From positions 65,560 through 129,559 of the forward strand of contig JAJDTM010000002.1 in NCBI GenBank assembly GCA_022827185.1: 64,000 nt of DNA. The letters run 5' to 3'. The translations under genes and the position numbers were made by a program. The DNA comes from Candidatus Poribacteria bacterium. GTDB lineage: Bacteria > Poribacteria > WGA-4E > WGA-3G. A model generated the notes under the pieces. The model was not told the DNA's origin and did no database searches. It worked only from the letters and a program-made list of their open reading frames with translations. Shown here in pieces: positions 43,891 to 52,309 of this stretch (positions within the stretch are counted from its first letter, which is position 1; each line of letters starts with the position of its first letter).

Positions 43891-45888
43891 ATGGAAAATA
43901 GGAAAATACAAGCAGCGACTTCATTGAATCCTAACGACAGCGATGTAACCACATGGGCACTTCCTGAAGGTGCTATTGCCCGATTGGGACGTGGAAAGAT
44001 CAATAGTATGGCATTTTCACCCAACGGACAGTACTTCGTTGTCAGCACACCCATTGGACTTTGGTTATATGAACTTCCCACGTTATCACCCATTGCATTC
44101 TGGGATACCGAACGTGGAATGATGGGTGGCGTTAGTTTTTCACCCGATAGTCAACGGATTGTCACACGCACTTTTGCCGAAGTCTTGGGAGTGTCGGATA
44201 TTCAGAGCGGCGTTTGCGTAATGCAGATTGAGAAGCCAGATAAACGACAAATTGCCTATCCTGCCTTTTCTCAAGACGGACAGCACATTGTCACGATCAG
44301 TGAGGGGAGAGATAGCAGGTTTTACATTTGGTGCTCACACACAGGTAAAAAAGTAAGAGAAACGCAAATACAGCCGCCCTATGATGTATATCCGCTCTGC
44401 TTTTCCCCGGATTTAAGCCTGTTGGCGGGTAAGAATAGTGCCCCAAATGATATGGGTAGAAATATGGGGGACGGGGATTCAATTACAGTTTGGCAGGTAG
44501 AAACTGGGGAACAAATCGCCAACATCACGGGATATCCTGATCGGGTGCGAAGGTTCTGCTTTTCTCCGTGCGGAAGATTCCTTGCCGCTGGCAATTGGCA
44601 CGGCACGATACATGTCTGGGATGTGGTAAGTGAACAGCTGAAGGGGACCTATGCCGATTATGGAGAATCCCAGATGTATCCATATTTCCTGCCAGAGGGT
44701 GAACTGATTACCGCTGCTGTTTCTGAATGCAAGGTTGAGATTTGGTGTATGGAAAAAGGCGAGAAACTCGACGAATTTGAACATCGTGGAAGCAGGTATA
44801 ACACGGTTCGTTTTTCAGCCAATGGAACCCAATTAGCATTTGCAGGCGAGAGCGAGATCCAAATCTGGACACAAAGTAATAACACCGAATCCCACACCCT
44901 TTCAACGCTTCATGGACATATCCCAACAATGGATACGTTAGCTTTTTCGGCAGACGAAAAGACGCTTGCTGCCGGGCTTTGGCGGGACAATGTCCTCTTA
45001 TGGGATATTGAGAGCAGAGGTTCTTACCGGCCACACGGCGAGCAACTGTCCGGGACTTCGCATGTTGTTTATCGCTCAGATGATGGACGAATTATTTCCC
45101 TCAACCAATATGGAGATAATTTAAAGATATCGGAAGTAGGCAAGAGTGAATCTGTTGTTGAACGCCTGCCACTGGAAGCAGGTTTAGGACGCGCGAAAGC
45201 CTTTTCACCCACAGGACACCGGATCGCGAGTGCCGATAGAAATGATAACATACACATCTGGGAACGGACATCAACCTTAGATGATATGACAGAAAGCGAA
45301 GGTTGGAAAAAACACACCACGGTCATCAGGGACGAAGAATTTATTTACGGGTTGCGGCATAGCCCGACTGGATTCGCGTTTAGTCCTGATGGGAGACGAC
45401 TCGCAAGTATATCAAGGACACGGGATTGGAAAGCCGGTTTGTGGGACGTTGACTCAGGGGAACAGATTGCTGAGCTCCCTTTGACACCGTTGTTAAAACG
45501 CCGGACATATCGTGGATACGATACTGGGATAGCATTTTCACCGCGTGGCGACGTAATCGCCGGTGGCACGTGGGGTGAGATCATGCTTTGGGATGCAACA
45601 GACGGCAAAACACTTATGACCCTACCACAGCCCGAAGGCAACCAGCGACCGATTACGTTGTGTTTTTCACCTTGTGGGCAGTACTTACTTTCAGGTTCAT
45701 GGTGGCAAAAAGGTTTGCAGAAGGTGCCTATCCACTTATGGGAGGTGGCAACAGGTAAGAACATCGCCACCTTCAAGGGACACACTACTGATGTTCAGTG
45801 CTTCGCGTTTTCGCAGGACGGTACCCTATTGGTAAGCGGTGGACATGATGGAACAATTTACCTTTGGGATCTGGAACCCTATCTGTAG
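43891..45888 (+). CDS. Cytoplasmic WD40-repeat protein, array member 4
   Basis: 665 residues, no signal peptide. Begins MENRKIQAATSLNPNDSDVT, matching member 3, but its repeats 9-12 (SHVVYRSDDGRII, GYDTGIAFSPRGDVIAGGTW) are closer to members 1 and 2, a mosaic pattern. Ends GGHDGTIYLWDLEPYL. Fourteen repeats expected from the spacing. The ATG follows AAGGAGATATTTG. The stop lies 19 nt before member 5. Confidence 0.85.
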   Translation: MENRKIQAATSLNPNDSDVTTWALPEGAIARLGRGKINSMAFSPNGQYFVVSTPIGLWLYELPTLSPIAFWDTERGMMGGVSFSPDSQRIVTRTFAEVLGVSDIQSGVCVMQIEKPDKRQIAYPAFSQDGQHIVTISEGRDSRFYIWCSHTGKKVRETQIQPPYDVYPLCFSPDLSLLAGKNSAPNDMGRNMGDGDSITVWQVETGEQIANITGYPDRVRRFCFSPCGRFLAAGNWHGTIHVWDVVSEQLKGTYADYGESQMYPYFLPEGELITAAVSECKVEIWCMEKGEKLDEFEHRGSRYNTVRFSANGTQLAFAGESEIQIWTQSNNTESHTLSTLHGHIPTMDTLAFSADEKTLAAGLWRDNVLLWDIESRGSYRPHGEQLSGTSHVVYRSDDGRIISLNQYGDNLKISEVGKSESVVERLPLEAGLGRAKAFSPTGHRIASADRNDNIHIWERTSTLDDMTESEGWKKHTTVIRDEEFIYGLRHSPTGFAFSPDGRRLASISRTRDWKAGLWDVDSGEQIAELPLTPLLKRRTYRGYDTGIAFSPRGDVIAGGTWGEIMLWDATDGKTLMTLPQPEGNQRPITLCFSPCGQYLLSGSWWQKGLQKVPIHLWEVATGKNIATFKGHTTDVQCFAFSQDGTLLVSGGHDGTIYLWDLEPYL

Positions 45889-45907
45889 AATGGAGGGAAA
45901 TGTTTCT

Positions 45908-47944
45908 ATGGAAGCCAAAAAATTAATAATCCCTGCGCCGTTGGGTGTCAGCGGAGAGGATGTGACGACTTGGGCACTCCCTGAAGGTGCAATCGCACGA
46001 TTGGAGCGTGGCGGTGTAGGTGATAAAGAGTTCTCGCCGGACGGACGCTATCTCGCTGTCGCAACGAAAATAGGACTCTGGTGGTATAAAGTCGCGACGA
46101 TGTCGCCTATAGCACTCTGGGAAACAAAACGAGGGATGATCTCCGATATTGCCTTCTCACCTAACGGAAAATGGATAGCCATTAGCAATTGGGATAAGGT
46201 TTTGAAGGTTTGCGACATCCAACGCGGGGTCAGTATTGCACAGATAGAACTCTCAGACTTTCGGGACTCTTTTATCTTTTCGCCTGATAATCGTTGGCTT
46301 GCAATTGGCAATCGCGACACAGGTAACGTTGAATTCCGGCAGCCAGAAACTGGCAAGATCGTCTCAACATTGATTGGTGAAACCGGAAAAGGCGGAACGT
46401 TTAGGTCTATTGCTTTTTCTGCAGATACCCAGCTGCTTGCGTCTACAAGTCGCGATGACACAAACGATGACACTGAATCTATAATCGTATGGGATGTCGA
46501 AAGCGGTGAACGCTTTGCCTGCCTCACGGGACATACCGGTTATATTTACTGTCTCTGTTTTTCACCATGCGGTAGATTTCTGGCATCTGGTGGCGAAGAG
46601 GATGGTACAGTCATCATCTGGGATGTTGGAAGTTGGCAGAAAATAAAAACGCATACAGGTTACGGTAAATCTGATATGATTCCGTCTTATTCGCAGGACG
46701 GAACGCTCCGCGTCGCAGCAGTATCTTATGACGATGACACTGTCACCGTGTGGGGCTTGGAAAACAATGAGAAACTTTACACTGCTGATTCCGAAGCACG
46801 TGTGACGTTTTTTAATGGTTCACAGTTGGCTTACCAATACGGACCTGAATTTCTGGAAGTATGGACGCTGGATAACCCAAACCCACGCCGAACCGTCCAG
46901 ACGCATGTCTCATTTGTGGATACCTCCGAATCGCTAATATTCTCACAAGACGGGAAGACAATCGTAGCGGAGTACAGATACGGTAGCGTCCTGTTATGGG
47001 ATATTGAAAGCAAACAGGCGCGCCCAGCGATCCCGACAGAATTAGCAGCGAAGAATCAGCACATTCATGTCTCTTCCGAAGGGGAACTCTACGTTACCAG
47101 TGTTCACAAAAACACCGTCAAACTCTGGAAAGTTGGAAATTGTGGGTCCCCAATTGCCGACTTCACCGATAACGAACCCGCGCGTCTGGCTGCGTTCACA
47201 CCGATAAACAGTAAGTTAGCATCAGCACACGAAGGCGGTAACCTCATAGTATGGGATGTGCGAAGTGGAGACAAGCTACATGCGTTCAGGCATCCACTCC
47301 AAACACCAACCGATGATTCCGATCAGGTTTGGAAACTGATGTTCAGTCCAGATGGAAAACTTCTCATAAGTGACGCTCAATACGGACCGAATGCCCGACT
47401 CTGGGATGTGGAACGCGGCGAAGAAATCCACGAATTTCCAAGCGATGAATTCTGGGACATCGAAATGTTTTCTCCATGTGGACGACACCTTGTTGGTAGT
47501 GCCGGGAAGAACATTATCTTGTGGGATGTCAAACATCGCGAAATCCTGACGAAGTTCCCTTTTCTGCGGGCATCTGAGTTCGCCTATTCTCCGTGCGGTT
47601 CATATCTGGCGTGCGGTGGGGAAGACCCAGAAGGTATTTTGTTGTGGGATCTTAAACGTCGTGAGATCTATAAGCGGCTACAGCTGTCGGAGAGAGGTCA
47701 GGACGTGCATTCGCTGAGATTCTCATCTTGTGGGGGGTATCTCGCACTTGGTGCTGCTTGGGAGACAGGTTTGGAGAAGGTGCCTATCTGTTTATGGGAG
47801 GTCGAAACTGGGAAGCGTGTTATCACATTTTGGGGACATGCAACAGACGTGCAAGCAGTCGCCTTTTCACCGAACAATGAACTTTTAGGGAGCGCGAGTT
47901 TTGACGGATCTATCCTCCTTTGGGATTTGACACCTTATTTGTAA
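45908..47944 (+). CDS. Cytoplasmic WD40-repeat protein, array member 5
   Basis: 678 residues, no signal peptide. N-terminus MEAKKLIIPAPLGVSGEDVT and WALPEGAIARLERGG. By eye 15 repeat units, one more than members 1-4; repeats 12-14 have SPCG in place of SPDG. GGAGG is 11 nt before ATG 45908; an upstream in-frame start at 45839 lies inside member 4 and is rejected. With member 6 it forms a second subgroup (ESIIVWDVESGE, EDGTVIIWDV, FDGSILLWDLTPYL). Partner and role unknown. Confidence 0.85.
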   Translation: MEAKKLIIPAPLGVSGEDVTTWALPEGAIARLERGGVGDKEFSPDGRYLAVATKIGLWWYKVATMSPIALWETKRGMISDIAFSPNGKWIAISNWDKVLKVCDIQRGVSIAQIELSDFRDSFIFSPDNRWLAIGNRDTGNVEFRQPETGKIVSTLIGETGKGGTFRSIAFSADTQLLASTSRDDTNDDTESIIVWDVESGERFACLTGHTGYIYCLCFSPCGRFLASGGEEDGTVIIWDVGSWQKIKTHTGYGKSDMIPSYSQDGTLRVAAVSYDDDTVTVWGLENNEKLYTADSEARVTFFNGSQLAYQYGPEFLEVWTLDNPNPRRTVQTHVSFVDTSESLIFSQDGKTIVAEYRYGSVLLWDIESKQARPAIPTELAAKNQHIHVSSEGELYVTSVHKNTVKLWKVGNCGSPIADFTDNEPARLAAFTPINSKLASAHEGGNLIVWDVRSGDKLHAFRHPLQTPTDDSDQVWKLMFSPDGKLLISDAQYGPNARLWDVERGEEIHEFPSDEFWDIEMFSPCGRHLVGSAGKNIILWDVKHREILTKFPFLRASEFAYSPCGSYLACGGEDPEGILLWDLKRREIYKRLQLSERGQDVHSLRFSSCGGYLALGAAWETGLEKVPICLWEVETGKRVITFWGHATDVQAVAFSPNNELLGSASFDGSILLWDLTPYL

Positions 47945-47962
47945 AACACAAGGAGATTTTTG

Positions 47963-50062
47963 ATGGAAGAGAAAAAAATAACAATTCCTGTGCCAACGGA
48001 TGCAGACGGAAATGATATAACAACATGGGCACTCCCCGAAGGGGCAGTTGCCCGATTGGGACAAGGCGAAGTAGTGACTATAGCGTTTTCCCCAGATGAG
48101 TATTATCTCGCTGTGGGGACAGCCGTAGGACTCTGGTTGTATGAAGTGGGAACGATGGCACCGGTTGCGCTATGGGACACGGAACGAGGTGTATTTGGAG
48201 TCACTTTTTCGCCGAATGGAAAATGGATCGCTACCGGCGATTGGGATGGCCTCATAAAGGTGTGGGACCTACAGCAAGGTTTGTGTAGGGCGCAGATAGA
48301 AACAGAATGGAATAAGTTTACCTTTTCGTCTGACAGTCAACAGTTGGCTACAAGCGACAGTGCCACCGGTACTGTCAGTCTCTGGCACCCAAAAACAGGG
48401 AAACTACGTGAAAAATTTAGTTGTGAATCCGAAAAAGGCGGTCATTCCATGCCGCTTGCCTTTTCGCCCGATACTCATCTGGTGGCATCCACGAGTCGTG
48501 AAGATACTGACAGCGACGTTGAATCTATAATAATATGGAATACAGAAAGCAATGAAAAGATTGTTTGTTTCACAGGGCATAATAATTCTATTCACAGTCT
48601 CTGCTTTTCGCCTTGCGGTCGTTTTCTCGCCTCTGGTGGAAGAGAGGATGGAACAGTGTGCGTCTTGGATGTAGTTAGCAAACGAGAAATAATGGCGTAC
48701 ACGGATTACGACTCTGCCCGTATGATTCCCTCCTACTCGCCCGGTGGAATGCTTCGCGCAGCAGCAATAGTAGTATCCGATGATGATGATACCATCACTG
48801 TATGGGAACTGGAAGGTAACGAAAAACTCTATACTGCTAAAGAGAGAACGGGAGGCATTGGGATCGTAACTTTCTCAAGTGGTTCACGGTTGGCACACGT
48901 CTCTGAAAATGGCGGCATTAAAGTGTGGCACCTTGGAAACTCAGACACACAAAAATCTGACTATCAACCCTTTTCGTTTTCTAATTGCGTTACGTTTTCA
49001 GCCGATGGAAAAACATTAATTGCTGAATACCGAAGGGCTGGCAGGTTGTATTCCCATGGCGACGTTCTATTCTGGGATTTGGCAAGCAAATGCCCCAGCC
49101 GAGCGATTGAAACAGAACCCGTTGGTACTGAGCAGTTCTTCTACATCACTTCCGATGGAAAACCTCACGTCATCAGTCTTGACGATGGCACCGTTAGGCT
49201 TTGGAAAGTTGACGATCACAATGTGCTGATCGCAGAGTTCAGAGGACATGAGAAAAGGTGGAAGCGCGCGGCGTTAACACCAACAGGCGATCGATTGGCA
49301 TGCATGGATGAAGAAGGAACACTGATGGCATGGGATATTCAAACTACGGACAAACTCTGCCAATTTACACATCTACATGAACGTTTTCCTGAAGCTGAGC
49401 CAGCGACGCTGGAGTTCAGTCCAGATGGGCAATTACTGCTCAGTGAAACAGATCACCAACCGTCTACGCGACTCTGGGATGTGGAAAATGGTGAAGAGGT
49501 TTGCGAATTTCCAAGTGGCGAAATTGGTGGTATTATGGGACTTTGGGATTGTAGAGGTTTTTCTCCGTGTGGTTCATTTCTGGCTTGCACCGAAGCGCGC
49601 ACAGAAGAACGATCAGACAATGAAACTATATGTTTATGGGATATCAAACAAAAGGAAATCCTCATGGCATCACCATTTCGGCATGCATGGCGTTATGCCT
49701 ATTCTCCGTGTAGTTTGTATCTGGCGTGGGCTGGAGAAGATCCAGAAGAAGGTGTTCTGCTGTGGGATCTAAAACGTCAAGAAATACATAGACGTATACC
49801 GCTGCCGAAAGGAGGTCAAGATGTGCATTCGTTAAAATTTTCGTCCTGCGGGCAGTACCTTGCTTATGGTTCCTGTTGGAAACAAGGATTAGAGAAGGTA
49901 CCTATCCATTTGTGGGAGGTTGGGACTGGCAAGCACATTGTTACTTTTTCGGGGCATGTATCAGACATCCAAGCAGTCGCTTTTTCATCGGATAATGAAC
50001 TCTTGGCAAGTGCGAGTTTCGATGGGTCTATCCTTCTCTGGGATCTAAAACCCTATCTGTAG
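47963..50062 (+). CDS. Cytoplasmic WD40-repeat protein, array member 6
   Basis: 699 residues, the longest of the array, no signal peptide. N-terminus MEEKKITIPVPTDADGNDIT and WALPEGAVARLGQGE; about 15 repeats. Shares with member 5 the EDGTV repeat, the SPCG repeats and the ending FDGSILLWDLKPYL. CAAGGAGATTTTTG precedes the ATG. It ends the array: after it comes a 429-nt gap rich in repeats. No terminator hairpin is obvious right after its stop. Confidence 0.85.
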   Translation: MEEKKITIPVPTDADGNDITTWALPEGAVARLGQGEVVTIAFSPDEYYLAVGTAVGLWLYEVGTMAPVALWDTERGVFGVTFSPNGKWIATGDWDGLIKVWDLQQGLCRAQIETEWNKFTFSSDSQQLATSDSATGTVSLWHPKTGKLREKFSCESEKGGHSMPLAFSPDTHLVASTSREDTDSDVESIIIWNTESNEKIVCFTGHNNSIHSLCFSPCGRFLASGGREDGTVCVLDVVSKREIMAYTDYDSARMIPSYSPGGMLRAAAIVVSDDDDTITVWELEGNEKLYTAKERTGGIGIVTFSSGSRLAHVSENGGIKVWHLGNSDTQKSDYQPFSFSNCVTFSADGKTLIAEYRRAGRLYSHGDVLFWDLASKCPSRAIETEPVGTEQFFYITSDGKPHVISLDDGTVRLWKVDDHNVLIAEFRGHEKRWKRAALTPTGDRLACMDEEGTLMAWDIQTTDKLCQFTHLHERFPEAEPATLEFSPDGQLLLSETDHQPSTRLWDVENGEEVCEFPSGEIGGIMGLWDCRGFSPCGSFLACTEARTEERSDNETICLWDIKQKEILMASPFRHAWRYAYSPCSLYLAWAGEDPEEGVLLWDLKRQEIHRRIPLPKGGQDVHSLKFSSCGQYLAYGSCWKQGLEKVPIHLWEVGTGKHIVTFSGHVSDIQAVAFSSDNELLASASFDGSILLWDLKPYL

Positions 50063-50136
50063 GACCTCCAAGGGGTTAGAGATAAAACGCACGCTGACAA
50101 GACTTCAAAGAAAAACGTGACTTTTTTCTTCTTTCG

Positions 50137-50432
50137 GTGTATACTATTATCCCAACCATAAGTGTCAATTTTAGAAGCAACAACCCTCTCAGGTCCAGGC
50201 CCGGTATGGTTTTGCTGGGGTGTTTCTTCACGGTTTGCAACCGAACCGGAACTTAGACACAAACTTTTCAGACATCAAAAACCTCTTGAGTTCCGTAGGA
50301 ACGCTATGTTTATAGAAAAACGTCTCCACCAACTCTTGAACCCCGTAGGGGTGGCATGTCTATAATAACGCCTACAAAATGCTACGAAAAATCCCTAAAT
50401 TGACACCTATAGTGTATACTATTATCCGAACC
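50137..50432. repeat. Repeat-bounded insertion in a 429-nt gap
   Basis: Two direct repeats of 21 nt (GTGTATACTATTATCC then AACC; 50137-50157 and 50412-50432, one mismatch) flank an element whose ends are inverted (GTGTCAATTTTAG at 50162-50174 and CTAAATTGACAC at 50395-50406). Inside are two related degenerate units beginning CTCTTGA and containing CCGTAGG and ATGTTTATA or ATGTCTATA (50284-50325 and 50333-50372), and the 12-mer CCAGGCCCGGTA shared with 28123. The rest of the gap 50063-50491 holds no gene. Confidence 0.65.
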
Positions 50433-50491
50433 TACAAAACCAACGCAAAGCGGTTAGAACAATTTTACCACACGTAATGAGGACATAAGAG

Positions 50492-51322
50492 ATGCCCACC
50501 CAGCACCCACTTCTGAACGTTTCAGAAATTGACACAGATATCGAAACATACTTGAATCATATCGCTGACACCACGTACCCGTTCCCAGAACACGATTCCG
50601 GATGTCAATCATTTCAGGCAGTCGTAGACGACCAACGTTGGTTTGTCAAACACAGTAACATCTCACAAAGCGTCGTGTGGCTCAAGCAAGCCGTTCGTTT
50701 TCATGCCGCTGTCCAGCACGAAGCACTCCCGCAATTGCACAACGCTTTCACCACACCCGATGGATTCACACTGGTCTACGACTGGGTAGACGGTGAGGGG
50801 CTGCGTCCTGAAAGGGAACTCAGGGCCGATGAAATCCATCCACGCGACAGGTTTTGTGCGTTACCAGCATCTGAAATCATTGATGCACTTAACGTTATTT
50901 ATGATGTCCACATCCTCATCGGAAAAAAGGGTTTCATCGCTGAAGATTTTTATGATGGTTGTATCATCTATGACTTTGAGATGAAGCGGATACATCTGTA
51001 CGATTTCGACCACTACCATCCGGGCCCCTTCATAAACGACCGGGGACGGCTGAACGGCTCGTCTCGCTTTATGGCACCAGAGGAATTTCAGAAAGGCGAA
51101 CGCATCGACGAAAGAACAAACGTCTTCATGTTAGGGCGCACAGCGTTCGTATTGCTTGCTAACAACAGCGATGCCCGAAATGATTGGAAAGGAAACGATG
51201 CTACGTGGCACGTCGCGAAAAAGGCAACAGATGTAGATAAACAGATGCGATACCCATCCGTCCAAGAATTTGCTTCGGCATGGCACGCCGCGATTGCGAC
51301 GGGCAATATTCCAAGTGCCTGA
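50492..51322 (+). CDS. Atypical protein kinase-like protein
   Basis: 276 residues. Kinase landmarks are present but altered: RWFVKHS with Lys53 for the ATP lysine, AED (150-152) at the HRD position with the catalytic Asp kept, Cys157 where the metal-binding Asn normally sits, DFD (171-173) for DFG, and MAPEEF (194-199) for the APE motif. There is no glycine-rich loop of usual form. It could be an active atypical kinase or a pseudokinase. It starts 429 nt after the WD40 array, in the same direction, and 30 nt before a PhyH gene, with which it may be cotranscribed. Confidence 0.65.
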   Translation: MPTQHPLLNVSEIDTDIETYLNHIADTTYPFPEHDSGCQSFQAVVDDQRWFVKHSNISQSVVWLKQAVRFHAAVQHEALPQLHNAFTTPDGFTLVYDWVDGEGLRPERELRADEIHPRDRFCALPASEIIDALNVIYDVHILIGKKGFIAEDFYDGCIIYDFEMKRIHLYDFDHYHPGPFINDRGRLNGSSRFMAPEEFQKGERIDERTNVFMLGRTAFVLLANNSDARNDWKGNDATWHVAKKATDVDKQMRYPSVQEFASAWHAAIATGNIPSA

Positions 51323-51352
51323 CGCAATTCAGACAGAATAGGAAAAACTATT

Positions 51353-52213
51353 ATGAAAAAAATTACCGACAACGAAATCCAATTCTTTAACAATAACGGC
51401 TATCTTATTTTAAAACAGGTGATCCAGCCAGATGAACTCGTCGTTACGCAAAGCGAAAGTCAACGACTTATTGACGAGATTTTGGCAGGCGGACCGGCAG
51501 ATGAATGGTGTAACCGTGGCCCTGAAAAGATCCCTTACTATCTGACCTATCTCCACTCCCATCCGAATGAATTTTCTCTAAGGTTACTGGGGCACCCATT
51601 TATAGGTGATTTATTGCACCGGATTATTGGACCCGATTTTATTCCCTGTTATGAATCGTTAGTATTCAAACTGCCGAAACACGGTTCTTCTGTCAGATGG
51701 CATCGGGATGGCAATGCAATCCGCGAGAACCATCCTATCTTTAACGTTGACATATATCTTGATGATTCGACCGTTGATAACGGGTGTGTTTGGGTCATTC
51801 CGAAGAGCCATCTCTGGGGGATTGAAGAAGCACAGGAGGTTATTGAGAGAGGTGAAGTCAACTTTGAACGGGAAGATGCAGTGCCAGCGGAGGTAGAACC
51901 GGGGGACGTTCTGCTCCATCATACCAAAGTCTTGCACGGCAGTAAAATCAACACGAGCGACACACTCCGTCGGGTTATCTACTTTGATCAGCGGACACCG
52001 CGGTGGAACGAGCGGTATAAATGGTGGCAAAACGAATTCCTGACGCAACGCTGCAAAATGTATCAACGCGCCCTTCATGAACGCCGCACGAATCCTTACG
52101 CGTCGGACACCGAGCAATTTCCTTACGAAGTGCCGTCAGACATGCCGACATGGGATCCAAACGACGATTTTGATCTGCGAATCCAGCACCGCGCGTATGC
52201 GTATCAAGGCTAA
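51353..52213 (+). CDS. Phytanoyl-CoA dioxygenase (PhyH) family protein
   Basis: 286 residues. Metal triad His117 and Asp119 in VRWHRDGN and distal His195 in KVLHGSK; Arg206/Arg207 for 2-oxoglutarate. NVDIYLDDSTVDNGCVWVIP is the usual jelly-roll strand pair. It is only distantly similar to the PhyH protein at 10766. Substrate unknown. AGGAAAAACTATT precedes the ATG. The gene sits between the kinase-like gene and an exported WD40 gene. Confidence 0.85.
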   Translation: MKKITDNEIQFFNNNGYLILKQVIQPDELVVTQSESQRLIDEILAGGPADEWCNRGPEKIPYYLTYLHSHPNEFSLRLLGHPFIGDLLHRIIGPDFIPCYESLVFKLPKHGSSVRWHRDGNAIRENHPIFNVDIYLDDSTVDNGCVWVIPKSHLWGIEEAQEVIERGEVNFEREDAVPAEVEPGDVLLHHTKVLHGSKINTSDTLRRVIYFDQRTPRWNERYKWWQNEFLTQRCKMYQRALHERRTNPYASDTEQFPYEVPSDMPTWDPNDDFDLRIQHRAYAYQG

Positions 52214-52309
52214 CACAAAGTTTCTGTAAGCGCGATTTAAACTTTTGAGGGTCTAAGCAAACGCAATTTGAAACCTTGCTGTTGAGGATACCTATTGGAG
52301 ACCTATCTT

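Noticed and set aside
45839..45907. Upstream start for WD40 array member 5
   Set aside because: It overlaps the end of member 4, and a good GGAGG precedes ATG 45908.
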